Source: Impatiens glandulifera (lineage: Eukaryota; Streptophyta; Magnoliopsida; Ericales; Balsaminaceae). Taken from it: 64,000 bases of DNA. Below, piece after piece: positions 1-13,400 of the stretch. A program made the position numbers and the translations under genes. How positions within the stretch are numbered: the first letter of the stretch is position 1; the number at the start of each line of letters is the position of its first letter. The stretch spans positions 11,223,882 through 11,287,881 of the forward strand of contig NC_061863.1 of NCBI RefSeq assembly GCF_907164915.1, written 5' to 3'. Under the pieces are notes generated by a model, which had not been told where the DNA came from, made no database searches, and saw only the letters and a list, made by a program, of their open reading frames with translations.

Positions 1-1398
1 TTTTTATTAAAAAAAAAAAAAACTTCTACCGACAATCATAACATTTTAAATAATTTATAAATTATTAAAAAATTCATTATCTGGATTCTGGCCTAAAGTT
101 AATTTAGTTAGATGTCGGATTGTTTGATTTGGATTATTTCAACAATGAACCAATTATTTGAAAATAATTACATTTTATGTATTTTCCAAATTATTTGTAG
201 GATGCTTTTGAATGAAATGATGGGAATTGAAATTGTACTATAATTTTAATTTTAATTTCACAATAATATTTTCATTATATATATATATTTATTTATTTAT
301 TTATTAAAACAGGGAAAAGATTATATTTCACTCAAACAATAATTAACATAAAGTAGACATTACAATACATGACATGAAAGTCATTAACACAAGGACAATA
401 TCATATTTATGATTTTTGAATTGATATTAACTAATACAATTTATTAGATTAATTTTTTTTTTATTTGTTTAATATAAATAAAAATAATAATTTAAATAGA
501 TATTATCTATATTATTAAAAAAATCAATTGGACACATTTAATGAGATTATTTTGTTAAAATTAAATTTTTAATATAAAAATAATGAAATTAAGAATTACA
601 TAATTACAAAAATTTAATTATTTATTTTAAGAGAAATGATTTGGACAACAAAGTCACGAAAAAAAATAATAATAATTAATTAAAAAACAAAATTTGGGGA
701 AAAAATGTCAGGAGATTTTTGTTCCGAACATAACCATGAAAGAAAAAATTAATTTTTTTCAAAAAAATGGTCAGGAGATTACACAAAAAAAAAAATTCGA
801 AAAAATTGCCATATTCGGGAGTTTTTATCCTTAACATGACTATGGGCAAGAGATAGATTTTTTCCGGGAGAAATGACCAATTTTGATTTTTTTTTATATT
901 TCTCTATCTTGTACAAGTTGTCAAACAACATAATAATTAAAATTAAAATTTTTAATTCTAATTTCAGTTTCACTCTTAATGTTATTAAACACATCACACT
1001 TATAAATTTTAATTTGTCAAATATATAACAAAAAAATTAATATTTTGATTAATTATTTGTTCATATATATTGTGAAATTAAGTAAAATAAATTAAAATTA
1101 AAAGAAAGTATTTAATTTAACAAGACCATGATCATATCCAATTATTTTATACTTTACAGATCTACACGTGGCTATGGTCGTTGCTAACTGACATATTATT
1201 ATTATTATTTTTAATTATTTTATTATTATTTTGCTGTTAATTGGAAAATAGTGGATAGTCATTAAAGCCAATAAAAAGAAACTTTGGAGAGAGAAATTGG
1301 CGCTCCTTTTCTCTCTCAAGAACCGCCACCGGAATTTGTAACTTCGTCGGCCGATTGCCGGAGTTCGTAGAGATTTCTTCGCCTCAGTTTTCTCTACA
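1..1398. other. AT-rich intergenic region and Rab gene promoter/leader
   Basis: No coding region can be supported in the first 1.29 kb; the open frames there are short, low-complexity and rich in Lys, Ile and Phe. The sequence becomes GC-richer from about 1300, where a CT-rich stretch followed by a mixed leader runs into the Rab start codon at 1399. The promoter and 5' leader of the Rab gene should therefore lie in about 1100-1398. No TATA box could be assigned with confidence. Confidence 0.6.
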
Positions 1399-4300
1399 AT
1401 GTCCTTACGTAGCCGGATCTTGCTTAAGGTCATCGTCCTCGGCGACAGCGGGTATTGTTCGTGATTTTGTATTTTACGTTGTTTGTTTCAATTTCTCATT
1501 CTGTATGGTTGAATTAGAGATCTCATGTCTTTTATTGAACTAATTGTTTCGAATTCCGCTTCATTTCAGGGTTGGTAAGACGTCGTTGATGAATCAGTAT
1601 CCTCTTCATCGTAATTGATTGATCTATGATGATGATGCAGTGTCACTAGTATTAGGAAGTTTTTTAAGTGTTTCACAATTCATTTAATTGTTTAATGTGT
1701 TTCATCTATGATGCTTTTTGTTTTGAATTATTCGGATCGGTTGTGGTTCTTGAACTTTTTATGTAGATATGTACATAACAAGTTTAGTCAGCAGTACAAA
1801 GCTACAATTGGCGCTGATTTTGTTACAAAAGAGCTGCAAATAGATGACAGGCTTGTTACATTGCAAGTAATGTTGCTATTCTTACTGTTATGATGTTATG
1901 ATATGAATGTATGTCTTTGTTGATTGGTCCGTGATTTTCTTTGGTAGATATGGGATACGGCTGGGCAGGAGAGGTTCCAGAGTCTAGGTGTGGCATTTTA
2001 TCGAGGAGCGGATTGTTGTGTTCTTGTGTATGATGTTAATGTCATTAGATCTTTTGATACTCTTGACAATTGGCATGACGAATTTCTCAAACAGGTTAGT
2101 CAGGAAAAAGAACTTTATTTGTTCTTTGGTTTGGTTGATCATATTTTATCAATGTTGGTTTTAATTGCATAGGAGGCTCATGCTGTTGCTAAGAGATTTA
2201 CATGAGCATTTCATTTATCTATAAGGAGCCATTTGCATGTGTTGCTTGATTTATTTGTGTCCTTAAATCTTATTTTTATTGTTACTATGATTACTTTTAG
2301 TGTTCTTCCAATGTGAAGTATGATTATGTACACCTTGATCTTTATGCAACTACCTTATATAGAAATTATTTTTTTTTTGGAGAAAGATGGTGTTTCATTT
2401 GATCTTGAGTCAATGTTATTGGCCATGGGTGTTATGAAAAGTATTTATAAATCAGACCTTTTGTGTTTTCTCTGTCTACTCACAAACATAATATTTACAC
2501 TCTTACTCTGTCTATGATGACCTATGGAGAGGGGGGTAAGAAGATGTTGAAGCCTTGAAGGGTATAGTAGAAACGAAACAAACATATGCAGAGATGTATA
2601 ATCTAATTAGTCAAGCATGATTCATAGAACTTGTTCAACATATTTGTGTATAATCTAAGGACAGACATGTATTGAAAATATGAAAAATTTACTCCCTAGA
2701 ATATCTTCAGAAGCTATTGGTAAAAGAAATCCTGAAACATATGTGGGTTGTAATTGAGGTTAAACTCTTGAGACATTGCAGCTTGCATGTAACCGATTTT
2801 ATCATAATAGATCAAAATTCTTTAAACATCATCTATCTTGTATCAAGGATGAGTGAATTTTGGAAGGCATGATGAACTTATTGTCATCTCAGGGTTTACA
2901 TCTGAGATCCTTACTCTGACTGTATTGTAGGCCAATCCAGATAATCCAAAGAACTTCCCGATCATGTTACTCGGAAACAAGATAGACATTGATGGAGGAA
3001 ATAGCCGTGTGGTGAGAATTGCTATGATATAAATGTGGTGTTCTATCATATTTGGCTCTAACATAACATTTACAGGTTTCTGACAAGAGAGCAAAAGATT
3101 GGTGTGCCTCAAAAGGCGATATTCCTTATTTTGAGACTTCTGCAAAAGAGGGTATCAATATTGATGCTGCCTTTTTGGCTATTGCCAAATTAGCTTTAGC
3201 CAATGAACAAGAGCAAGACATGTAAGTTGACATTGAGTTAATTTTCTTATTCACTATTTGATCAATTAAGTTTGCAAAATCTAACTGGTGACAACTGCAG
3301 TCTTTAGTATACACAGAAAATATTCCTTGTTATGAGTTAATTGTATTCTTCAATCAGTTTGTTGTTTATTTAGTGTAGTTATCTGCGGTTGCTTGAATTC
3401 TCCATCCAAAGATATTGTGTTTACACAAACCTTGAGCAATTCCTACAACATGATAGTAGTAGATTATCTAGGGTAAGAAGGAGATGAGACCATAAAAGTA
3501 TTGAGGATGGATGAGAATATAGAAGGGGGATGGGAAGTCAAACAATTCCTTTCATAAATATGATAACATAATTGTAACTCTAATATAAATATAATTTGAA
3601 CTAATCCATATCTAATACACTAATTATAATTAGACAGTTTTAACTAATAACTTATGTACTCAAAATATGTATTAATACCCCAGCCACATTTTTTCGTGTG
3701 ATTTTGCCCTTGGATACCTAATAGTTATCTCCTATCAGAATGCTATGAATTTTTATTCCCAGGGTATGAAAAAAGACAAAATTAGGAGATAGCTTTCTGA
3801 ATCTAGTGGAAAGATGAATTGTATTTGTTAAACCATGCATGGATGTAGGTACTGTTAAAAATACTTTTCCATTCTCTCCCTCTAATAACCGTGGCTACAA
3901 TTGTTCCTTCTATGGCCTTGTTCAGCTATGGGTTATTTGAGATTATTTTCAAATAACCTTGTTCGGTTTGGGTTATTTTGTGAAAAGACATTAAAATTAC
4001 AAATATAGTATGAAAAAATAATTAAAAAAATAGAGTATTTTAGTTAATGATTTGAATAATATGATATGATTGATGAAAGAATGTATGATTCAACGGAGAG
4101 TTATTTGAGATTATTCTCAAATAAACCCAATCGAAGGTCTTATATACCTTATTTGAATATTATATGCACAACCTTTTGTGGGTTGAACCTAGGAAAATGT
4201 ACAAAAAGACCCCTGAGCTTTACTAAGGGTGTAATAAGCCCTTGAACTTTGAAAATGTACAAACAACACCTACTGTTAAAAACAGCAATCCCCATACATA

Positions 4301-6153
4301 ATCGACTTCAGTGTATTCTTGTAAACTACTACAATCTCAGCCTAGACTTACACATAACTATTGAGGTGGCTAACATATATTCTCCAATATATGAATCCAT
4401 TTGGATTAATAATTTAATATATTTAACAATTTATATTATCAAATTAGTTGTCATGTGTTAATTCAGATTAAGTTTACGGATGAAAATTACAAACATGAGC
4501 TTCTCCATAGAGACAATTGTTTTAACAGTGGAGATATTTGTATAATCTTTTATAAAATTTTGGATTATTTGTTCCTTTTTCAAAGTCTTGCAGGAGAAGC
4601 CTATAGGGCCAAGTAGCTTATTATGTTTTGAAACTTGAATGGTCTTGCAAGTCAAGTAGTCTTACATAATTTATCATCTTCTTGAACCCACTAAGATTCC
4701 TTAATCAACTAGGCCTTGATTGATTTGGGGTTTGTAAGATTAATGATTTTTGAGGATTAGATTTTGAAATAAAAAATCATTTATAAATATAAATAAAATT
4801 GAAATGTAGATAACTAATGTTATTGGACTATTAGTTTCCTAATAAATCAAATTTTGGGTCAAAATGACTATCTCTTGCATAGAAGTTACAGTATTATTTT
4901 TATTTTTAATTGTTTTAATTAGTCAAATAAAATGTGTCTTAGTGGACTCAAGTAATGGGTAGTTATTTTGTAATACTTTTGTTGCTAACAATTGGTATAA
5001 GAGCACAACAAGATTGAACACGAGCATGAGATTATTCGAACAATGAGCTTGATTCGAGAGTGAGGGTGTGGAAATCAAGCAACGAGTGTGAAAATCGAAC
5101 TAAAAGCTTGAAGAATGTGTGGTGAATTGGGAGACGGAAAGAATGACAGTCTCATGAGACTTCCAATCTTCGATGGGGAACACTATGATCATTGGAGCGA
5201 GCTTATGCAGAATCTTCTGAGGACTAAGTGTCTTTGGGGTCTGATTGAACAAGGGTTTGAAGAACCAGAGACAACAACGGATCTAAATATGCAACAAGCC
5301 CAACTGGAAGAGTTAAGTTCGAAAAGTGTGTAAGGTAAAACAGTATTTACCTGGCCATTAACAGAGTAACTTTTGAACAGATCTTAGATAGAAGTACTTT
5401 TAAGATTATTTGGGATTCTCTCAAAAGTAAATTCGAAGGAAATGAGAAAGTCAAGAGGTCTATGTTGAATACCTTAAGATTATTTGAAATTCTTGAGACG
5501 AGAATAGGAGAATCAATTAAAGAGTACTTTGCTAGAGTCACTGTTGTGGCTAACCAGATTAGAACAAACAATGAAATGTTGTTAGAAACCATTATTGTAG
5601 AGAAGATTCTAAGAATCTTGACTATAGGTTCACCTGTGTAGTGTTGTCCATAGATGAAATACAAAGCTTATGCTGAGAAAAAGTTGAAGGGTAAGGAGAA
5701 GGAAGATGACCATACCCTAAGAATCTTCATTGCTGATAGAGGAAGAGGAAGTTGAAGGGTAAGGAGAAGGAAGATGGACATACCCTAAAAATCTTCATTG
5801 CTGATAAAGATAGGGGAAGGGGAAGGGGAAGGGGAAGGGGAAGAGGACTTATATATTCAATTGCCACAAGTTGGGACAAGGCCAAGCTTGATAAGCGGTT
5901 CACTTCAATGATTTCAATCCATAATTGAGCTGAAAATGAAGTATTTTGCTGGAAACCTCATAAAATTGTTTGTTTACATTTTGCTCTTATTGTTTTAAGG
6001 GGGGGAATTTCAATGGATTTTCAGAATAAACTTAAGGTTATCTTCCAAATATTAACTGTTGTTTAAAAATATATGGTTTTTGATTGCAGATATTTCAATG
6101 GCACACCCGGGTCTCTTACAGAAACAGAACAACAAGGCGGTTGTGCGTGCTGA
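1399..6153 (+). CDS. Rab7/RABG-family small GTPase, seven exons
   Basis: Exons are 1399-1451, 1570-1596, 1767-1866, 1948-2094, 2931-3011, 3076-3221 and 6090-6153, all with GT-AG borders and continuous phase, giving 205 residues. The P-loop GDSGVGKT is at residues 15-22, the effector region around ATIGADF at 39-45, DTAGQE at 63-68, NKID at 125-128 and TSAK at 157-160. The C-terminus GGCAC (201-205) is the CxC geranylgeranylation signal of Rab GTPases. Rab7 proteins act on late endosomes and the vacuole membrane in fusion. The phrase FVTKEL and the [12 protein letters not shown] region resemble RABG2 more than RABG3; this subgroup call is from memory. The last exon encodes 21 residues and is reached across a 2,868-bp intron containing a copia remnant. 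Failure to splice it ends the frame at a TAA straddling the donor and loses the prenylation site. Length and motifs are normal, so the gene looks functional. Confidence 0.95.
3914..4139. mobile_element. MITE-like inverted-repeat element in Rab intron 6
   Basis: A segment of about 225 bp begins GGCCTTGTTCAGCTATGGGTT and ends with a complementary stretch, read on the other strand as GACCTTCGATTGGGTTTATT. The left end repeats the motif TTATTTGAGATTATT, which recurs near the right end. The interior is AT-rich and non-coding. This looks like a short non-autonomous DNA transposon; superfamily and target duplication could not be fixed. Confidence 0.45.
4993..5880 (+). pseudogene. 5' remnant of a Ty1/copia retrotransposon (PBS and gag) inside the Rab intron
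   Basis: TGGTATAAGAGC at 4993-5004 differs at one base from the usual primer-binding site for initiator tRNA-Met, so the sequence just before it (ending near 4990) should be a 5' LTR; its start is not clear. A gag frame opens at 5115 with residues resembling plant copia gag ([20 protein letters not shown]). It continues with a frameshift near 5330 into a second frame with [20 protein letters not shown] zinc-knuckle relic ([11 protein letters not shown]) lies at about 5850-5885, with its downstream His and Cys lost. No protease, integrase or RT follows. The element is in the same orientation as the Rab gene and is clearly dead. Confidence 0.8.
5683..5845 (+). repeat. 68-bp tandem duplication and GGGGAA repeat within the copia gag relic
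   Basis: A unit starting GTTGAAGGGTAAGGAGAAGG at 5683 is repeated at 5751 with a few changes. It is followed at about 5812-5845 by a purine-rich GGGGAA hexamer repeat. In intact copia gag this place encodes the basic linker before the zinc knuckle, so replication slippage there is a simple explanation. Confidence 0.8.
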
Positions 6154-8369
6154 TGAATTCGGTCTCATGAACATTTTTTTACCAAATGGTAAATGATGAT
6201 CGACACTTTCCTTCTTACCCATTTTACATTTTTAACCAAAACTTGGTTGCTGTGATTCTTTTTTTTTTGTTGTACCACTCGATTGTTGAAAACTGGCAAT
6301 GTATTCTTTGTAGTCTTTATTTTAGGTTATGCTTCTTTGGGAGGGGAAGAAATCGCGTTGTTTTCTTCGCATATCATTGTTTTGGATTTTGGTTTATTTG
6401 TTTTAGTTGTATTCTTTTGTGAGTTTAATTGTTTGTTGAAAGATGATTTTATTCATTTCTTTGTAACAAGAGCAGCAGCTATACCTGAATATATCCCAGA
6501 AGAAGATTTTACCTTCTTTTTGAATCTCTTTTTTTTTTTTTTTGCTAAAACAACAATTAAATTATACATACAAGTTTATTGGAGACAAGATCCAAGAAGA
6601 TGAATACTTTGCACCAATGTTTTAGGAGGAATTTTTTGTATTTTGATAGTTGAAGAGGAATTTTTTGTATTTTGATAGTTGAAAAGAACAGATAGTATAA
6701 AATAGAAGGGTTATTTATTTATTTTTAATCTTGAAATCCTAAAATCAAACTAGCTTTGGTTTCATGTAGGGTTTGTAGGTAAATTTTAGATTTTTCAAAA
6801 GAAAATTAGACAAAGTAGAGATATTTTAGTTCATTAGTTTGAGTGATTTAAAATATCACAAAAAAAGTAAATAAATAAATCTTTGATAAGAATATTAAGA
6901 ATGAGATGCAAAAAGACTTGAGAAAGGATCACCAACACAATACATATAAATGGTTTATTTTTATTTGGCAGACTTTTTTCGGCATTGTTAATTGTCCGTT
7001 TAGAATTTTTGTTAGAGATTCTTCTAACATCGGTTAATTGCTTTGTTCGATTTTCTTTACTATCGTTCAAGACTCGAATGATTTCGTTATTTAAGGAATT
7101 CTTAATAAATCACATAATCGTTAAATCTTTCTCATGAGAATTTTATTTTCATGCAGTTTAATATTTAAATAATTAATTATTAATTTTGATTTTATAAATA
7201 TTAATATTATATTGTATTATTTACTAATTAATTTTCCATATAAAAAAATAAAATTTATAATCATACTTTAAATTTATGTACAAGTTTTTAAAAGTATTTT
7301 ATGTTAAACAAATACCCAAATTCAATTTTTATCAAACACAATTTTAACACTTTTTTTTTATCATTATATAAATACTCTTTAAATATTTTAATTTAAAATA
7401 ACTATTTTATTTTTTAAAATTATTTAAGATTTATTCAAATAAATATGTACAGGGAGAAGCCTGTTTTTCACATCAAAATCCAGGGTAAATTTGTCTTTTA
7501 TTAATGAAATAAAAATACCCATTTTCACACTATTGAACTTTTTTCATATTTTAAATTATTAATTTAATTTTATTATTATATATTAATATCTTTTAAGTTT
7601 TTTTTACTAAAAAAAAAATCTTTACTTCCTCAAAATTATTACCGATTATTATCATTTTTCTCTTTGGAGGTTTTTAAAAAAACTCAAATTCTTTAAGGTC
7701 GTTGTTTTTCATCCTTTAATCAAAACTAGGGATTGTCTAGTTTTAATTTTGACCGTCTCCCACTTTTGGAATTTTTAATGAAAGAGCACTAAACTGTTTT
7801 TTAAAAAAAAAAACTCAAATTCAAATAAGGCCTTAGTTAAGAAAATGTGTTAATAATTGTAAGCCTATTTTTTTTTCCTTCCTCTTTGATTTTAAAACAT
7901 TTGACCCTAACTTTAAGGACGGTTCATATCTCGCAATTGATCTAAGTCCATGCATTATCTTCCTCTCGAATGCTCCCGCGGTAAGAGACAGAGATTTTAA
8001 TGTTAAGCTCAACCGACTACTTTTGTAAAAATATATTAGTTGATTGCTTTGCTAAGTCCCTTGGCTTACCTTTTTCTCGAATTTGGTAAAACAAAGCTAG
8101 AAATCGACTATCTCGAGAGTTGTCTCGTCTTAAATTGAGATGAGGAACCGAAATAATACTTGACAATAGTTATACATATTTTGGCCATTTTTTAAGAATC
8201 GTCAGTTAATTTATTTCTCGAGAAACCAAAAATAAAAAAATTAAGAAATTCTTAGACCCGCCGATTGGTTATGTGTGGGAAGGGCTTCGACGTTGTGACC
8301 CACATGTTTTTCTAAATGCACATACTCTACTCCGAAACAACTTACTTTTTTGATTTTATCATGACAAAC
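6154..8369. other. Rab 3' flank and intergenic region
   Basis: The Rab 3' UTR should occupy the first few hundred bases after 6153. A 29-bp direct duplication lies at 6626-6654 and 6655-6683. Open frames here (for example 6283-6603) are Phe-rich translations of T-tracts and have no recognisable domain. From about 6690 to 8340 the sequence is AT-rich with no supported gene. Confidence 0.55.
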
Positions 8370-10075
8370 TAACCAATTTTATTTTAAATCAAAATTTGTA
8401 ATTTGTCCAAAAATTGAGATTAATATATCAAAAATTTTAAAATAATTCAATGATTAACCCAAAATTTTGCTAATATTTTTTGGACACTATAGCACAAGTT
8501 CTGGACATTAGAAGTTAGACAAGATGAGATAAAATGACCAAATTGTCCATAAGCAGAATTTTCGAATTCCATAAAATGTAAAATATTATTCTAAATATAT
8601 AAGCACTAAAAATCTACATACCCAATTTATAAACCCAATTTATAAAAGTAAAATAATTATATTAATTAATTTTTGAATAAATAAAATCAAAATAATTAAC
8701 CCTAAAGTCCAAACCTAATTAAAACAATTAATTAAATTAATTATTGTGATAATTAATTAAGGAAAATGACCAAAATAAAAAATAAAATTATTTGAGATAA
8801 ATATTGTACTCATTTTATTTTAAAATAATTTTAGAAAAAAAATCAAGGGATTAACTTAAATAATTTATGATAAAATGAGGTACCCATTTCATCCCTCAAG
8901 ATTATTAATTTAACCTTAAAATATATAAAAAATGAAATAAATAGGCAAAATATTTGTCATATTTATTTTAATATTTTGTATATTTAAAAAAGATCAAAAT
9001 TAAATCCAAAAGGGTGAAAGAAAATTTAATTTCAAATAAACCCTTAAGGTTTTAAAATAAGAATAAAATCGTAATTGGGTGTAGTTGAAATCTTGGAGGA
9101 AAGCTACATCTGCAACTGTGCCCATTGGATTAGCGCTGGATTTTCATCCAACGCTCCAAACGCGCCCGTGTAACCAGTTGTAACTAAAGAAGCGTATGCC
9201 CGTGCCTCACTAGATTGGCTAACGTCTATTAGCCGAGACGCAGACGAAACGCCCAAACTCCAACAACGCTTGACGAACTGCTGTTCCGCCCTGCAATCGT
9301 CAAACACGCTTGAAACGACGACATTTTGGCTGCCATCGTCTTCTTCATCGCGACGCCAGAGGGATAAGGAGAAGTCACATCCTTTGATTTTTCAAAAGTG
9401 GAACATAGTCATTAATCCACTATTTCGGCTGATTCGAAAGCTGAAATGATCACCCTACTACGGTGATCATTTCTCCTATATGAATGATTCATCTCTATTC
9501 CAACAAGTTGGATGAAGAACAACCAAAATACATAATTAGATTTTGGTTGATTCAATCCACTTGAATGAAACAACTAACTTTGGGAGCCTATAAATAGCCC
9601 CCCCTAAACAAATCTGAAGCTGAAAGATCCACTCTCAAGCTTCCAATCTAAGAAACACATAAATCCGCCATTGAAGCTCAAATCTTCTGGATTTTTAGAA
9701 TTATCACTACATGTCTTAAAGCTCGAATCTGAGTATCTAGAAAGTTTTCTAAGGGTTTAAGGAGTGTTCTCCAACAGTTGGTAAGTTTTCAATCATCCTT
9801 TAATTCATATTTCCAGTTTAAAAATAAAATTTTATATTTCAGTTTTCATAAGTTTGTGTGTTGTCTAGTTCTTGAATTTGATGATTGGAAATTGATCTTA
9901 TAATCATTTATAAATTTCTGTGAAGGCTTCAACCGATCAATCAGTCTTAAGAAGAAAAACCCAAATTTGAATTTAGAAAATCAAAAAACCGGGTTTTCAG
10001 TTCTTGAGTTAATTTTCAAGAAAGCTGCCCAGAAAGCTTCCCAACATGATTGTAATGATCTTGGACAACTATTTG

Positions 10076-10080
10076 GATCA
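10076..10080. repeat. Target-site duplication (left) of the nested retroelement
   Basis: GATCA immediately precedes the left LTR, and the same five bases follow the right LTR at 13890-13894. Five-base duplications are typical of Ty3/gypsy integration, so this fixes both edges of the element. Confidence 0.9.
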
Positions 10081-10423
10081 TGATGCAGCGTGCGTGGCTA
10101 GGATGAACCTTTATCAAGATTCGTTGATTCTTACGAATACCGAAAGTTGATAGATATTGAGGAAACCTCGTTTTCTGATTAATAATCTTCCCCTAACAAA
10201 GTGTTTTAAGATTCTTTTAAATACTCAAACCCTAGCTTGCAAAAGAAATAAACAACTTTTAATAAATTGCAAAAAAACACCCGAAACTAATAAAAATGCG
10301 ATTTTGAGCCCCTAAACGTTTCCGCCCGAAAAACACTAGGCAATCGTCGAAATCTGACACTTGCGAGATATTTTCGGATGCTGCAACTTTCGCATAAACG
10401 CCTCTTCGACTCGCACCGCATCA
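10081..10423 (-). repeat. 3' LTR of the nested retroelement
   Basis: This 343-bp copy differs from the LTR at 13547-13889 at only one base that I could find (G versus A about 13 bases from the left end). It begins TGATGC and ends GCATCA, a perfect 6-bp inverted pair. It also contains the last 29 or so codons and the stop of the element's reading frame. Confidence 0.95.
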
Positions 10424-13400
10424 TTCCCCCCAGGGTAGAAAAGATTCGTCCTCGAATCTGGAACCGCATCATCCTCATCAGAAGAAGACTCACCCACAAA
10501 AGGAACAAGATACTTCACATTGAACACATCAGAGGTACGCACATGGCTGGGAAGGCGTAAACGATAAGCATTGGGGTTGATCTTCTCCACAATCTCAACA
10601 GGACCAATCTTCTTAGCAGCAAGCTTGCTATATTCATGAGCTGGAAAACGATCCTTAGTCAGAATAGCCCACACAAAGTCACCAACTTCAAAATCAACAG
10701 CACGCCTTCTCGAATCAGCCTTCTCCTTGTACTTGGCAGTAGCAGCAACCAAGCGGTCATGAGTGGTCTGATGAACCTGAGCCAACTGACCAACAAAATC
10801 CGCAGCAGTGGAATGAGGACGCACCTTGCTGGGCAGCGCTAACAAATCAAGAGGAGCACGCGGAGACAGCCCGTAAATCACATGGAAAGGACTGAAATCA
10901 GTGGAGTGATTAACAGCATGATTGTGAGCAAACTCGGCCTGAGGCAGCTTCAGATCCCAAGCCTTAGGATGATCCCCAACTAAACTGCGCAGAAGGTTCC
11001 CCAAAGACCTATTAACAACTTCAGTTTGGCCATCAGTTTGCGGGTGATAGGCACTGCTAAAATTCAGCTGAGTATTAACCAAACGCCAAAGACTCCTCCA
11101 AAAGTGACTCACAAAGCGAGTGTCCCGATCAGAAACTATGGAGGCAGGAAGTCCATGAAGGCGATACACATCCCTGAAATAAAGCTGTGCAACAGCCACA
11201 ACATCAGAGGTTTTCTTGCAGGGAATGAAATGAACCATCTTCGAGAATCGGTCAACCACCACAAAAATCGAATCAGAACCACGCTGGGTACGTGGCAGCC
11301 CAAGGACAAAATCCATACTGACATCAGACCATGGTTGAGTGGGAATAGGTAGAGGCAAGTATAACCCGGCATTAGTCGAAGCGCCCTTAGCCAACTGACA
11401 AACACGACAACGAGCAACAAAACGCCCCACCTCTTTGCGCATCGAAGGCCAGAAATAAGAAGCTGCAAGAAGCTGGAAGGTACGATCACGCCCAACATGG
11501 CCTTCTTTGTGGAGTTCCTGAATCATCCTCAAACGCAGGCTGCAATCTGGAATGCACAGCTGCACACCGCGGAAAAGGAACCCATCCTTTTTTGGGGTAA
11601 GAAGGGCCGAGACAGCACAGGGACTAAGTCTTTCTCGAATGTGTCCCTTAGCCAGCAAGTCCTCCACCTGTCTACGCAACTCTTCATGTTCTTTGGGACT
11701 CATGCGGTAATGAGGACGGTTGGGTAGGGCAGCACCTGGAACCAAGTCAATGTGATGCTGGATATCACGCAAAGGAGGCAAGGCACAAGGCAGATTCTCA
11801 GGAAAAACATCTGCAAACTCATGTAACAGCGGCTGCACTGGAATAGGCACCTCAGAACTAGCACCACAGGTAATCAGCGAACAAAATAGAGCAAACACCA
11901 TGCCCGATTCGACCATGGCGGTCTGAAAAGGACCCCGAGACAACAAGGTGGTAGGGGGGGGCGCATGATGAGTGGGGGCAGCACCCTTCTTGGGCTGATT
12001 TGGCATCAACACAATCTTGGTACCATGAAATAAGAACGTGTAGGTATTAACACGCCCATCATGTATAACAGAATGATCAAACTGCCAAGGGCGACCAAGT
12101 AAAAGGTGACAAGCATCCATAGGAACCACATCACAATATACAGCATCACGATAATGGGAACCAATGGAAAAATTAACAAGTACGCGCTTAGAAACTGTAA
12201 CATCCGTACCTTGACTCAGCCAGGACAGACGATAAGGCTTGGGGTGAGGTTCAGTGGACAGACCCAGCTTCGAAACTGCAACCTCAGAAATCACATTCTC
12301 ACAACTCCCAGCATCAATGATGAAGGTGCAAACTTTGCCACCGATGGTACAAGTGGAATGGAACAGATTATTACGTAACCACTCGTTGTCAGGAGCACGA
12401 GGGGTTAAACATGATCGACGAATCACCAAAAGGGGGCCAACATCACCAGAAACATACTCCTCCGCTGCCTCATCATCATAAACATCATACACTGGCGCTG
12501 AATCTGAAGGAAGAGCAGAGTCAGGATCATCCACCTCAGTAAAAAGACCACGATTGGTGGACTTTGAGTTGCGACACTTTGCTTGGCGATGGCCAACTTC
12601 ACCACAATTGAAACAACGCAAGCCACCGGGACGTCCCTGCGGGGGGGCTGTAGTGCCGCGAGGGGGGGCTGGGGTGGGATGGGCCGGCTGGGAAGAAGAA
12701 CCAATGCCACTAGTGGGGACAACCTGTTTTCCAAAGCTACCCGAACCGCGCCTGGCTAGCTGTTTCTCAGCCTGTGAAGCACGCTGATGTGCCTCAGAAA
12801 CAGTCAAGGGATCAAACATATTCAAAATATCCTGCAACTGGAGGCGAAGGCCACCAATATAACGAGAAACCAACTGGAGAGGGGACTCAGACAGGTCAAC
12901 ACGAGCCACAAAGGTGTAAAACTCAGTGGAATAGTCATCCACGGAACGAGAACCCTGACGAAGATTCTGGAACCGCTGGTACAGGTTACGTTCATAATTA
13001 TATGGTAGAAACGCAGCCCTAATATGCTTCCTGAATTTGTCCCAATTCGTGAGCTTTGCCTTACCATGACGAACACGTGTCTGTTTCAACTGCTGCCACC
13101 ATGCTTGTGCACGACCATGTAAGCGGATCGTAACAAGGGGTACACGACGATCTGCAGGAACTTCCTTGAAATCCAGAATCTCTTCAACCTGAGAAAGCCA
13201 ATCAATAAACTCTTCCGGTGATAGACTACCAACGAACTTAGGGATGTCCACACTGAAAGCCTGCTCCCAGCGATGATTGGGGCGTTCAGGGGATCGATTC
13301 CGAAGACCACCGAGAGGGTTTTCATCTGTCATCGTAACATCATCTTCAGGGTGGTGCATGTGCATAGATGCATCCATCCGTTGCGTCAACCATTCAACCT

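Noticed and set aside
4200..4270. Sequence with AGACCCCTGAGCTTT and CCCTTGAACTTTG as a possible transposon end
   Set aside because: Such phrases occur at ends of some plant repeats, but no matching second end was found within the intron.
6186..6603. Two overlapping plus-strand frames of 78 and 106 codons after the Rab stop
   Set aside because: They are Phe/Leu/Val-rich translations of T-tracts in the Rab 3' flank, with no domain and no splice partner.
10336..10500. Chromodomain at the integrase C-terminus
   Set aside because: The residues after about 1005 are acidic (SSSDEDDAV) and lack the aromatic chromodomain pattern.
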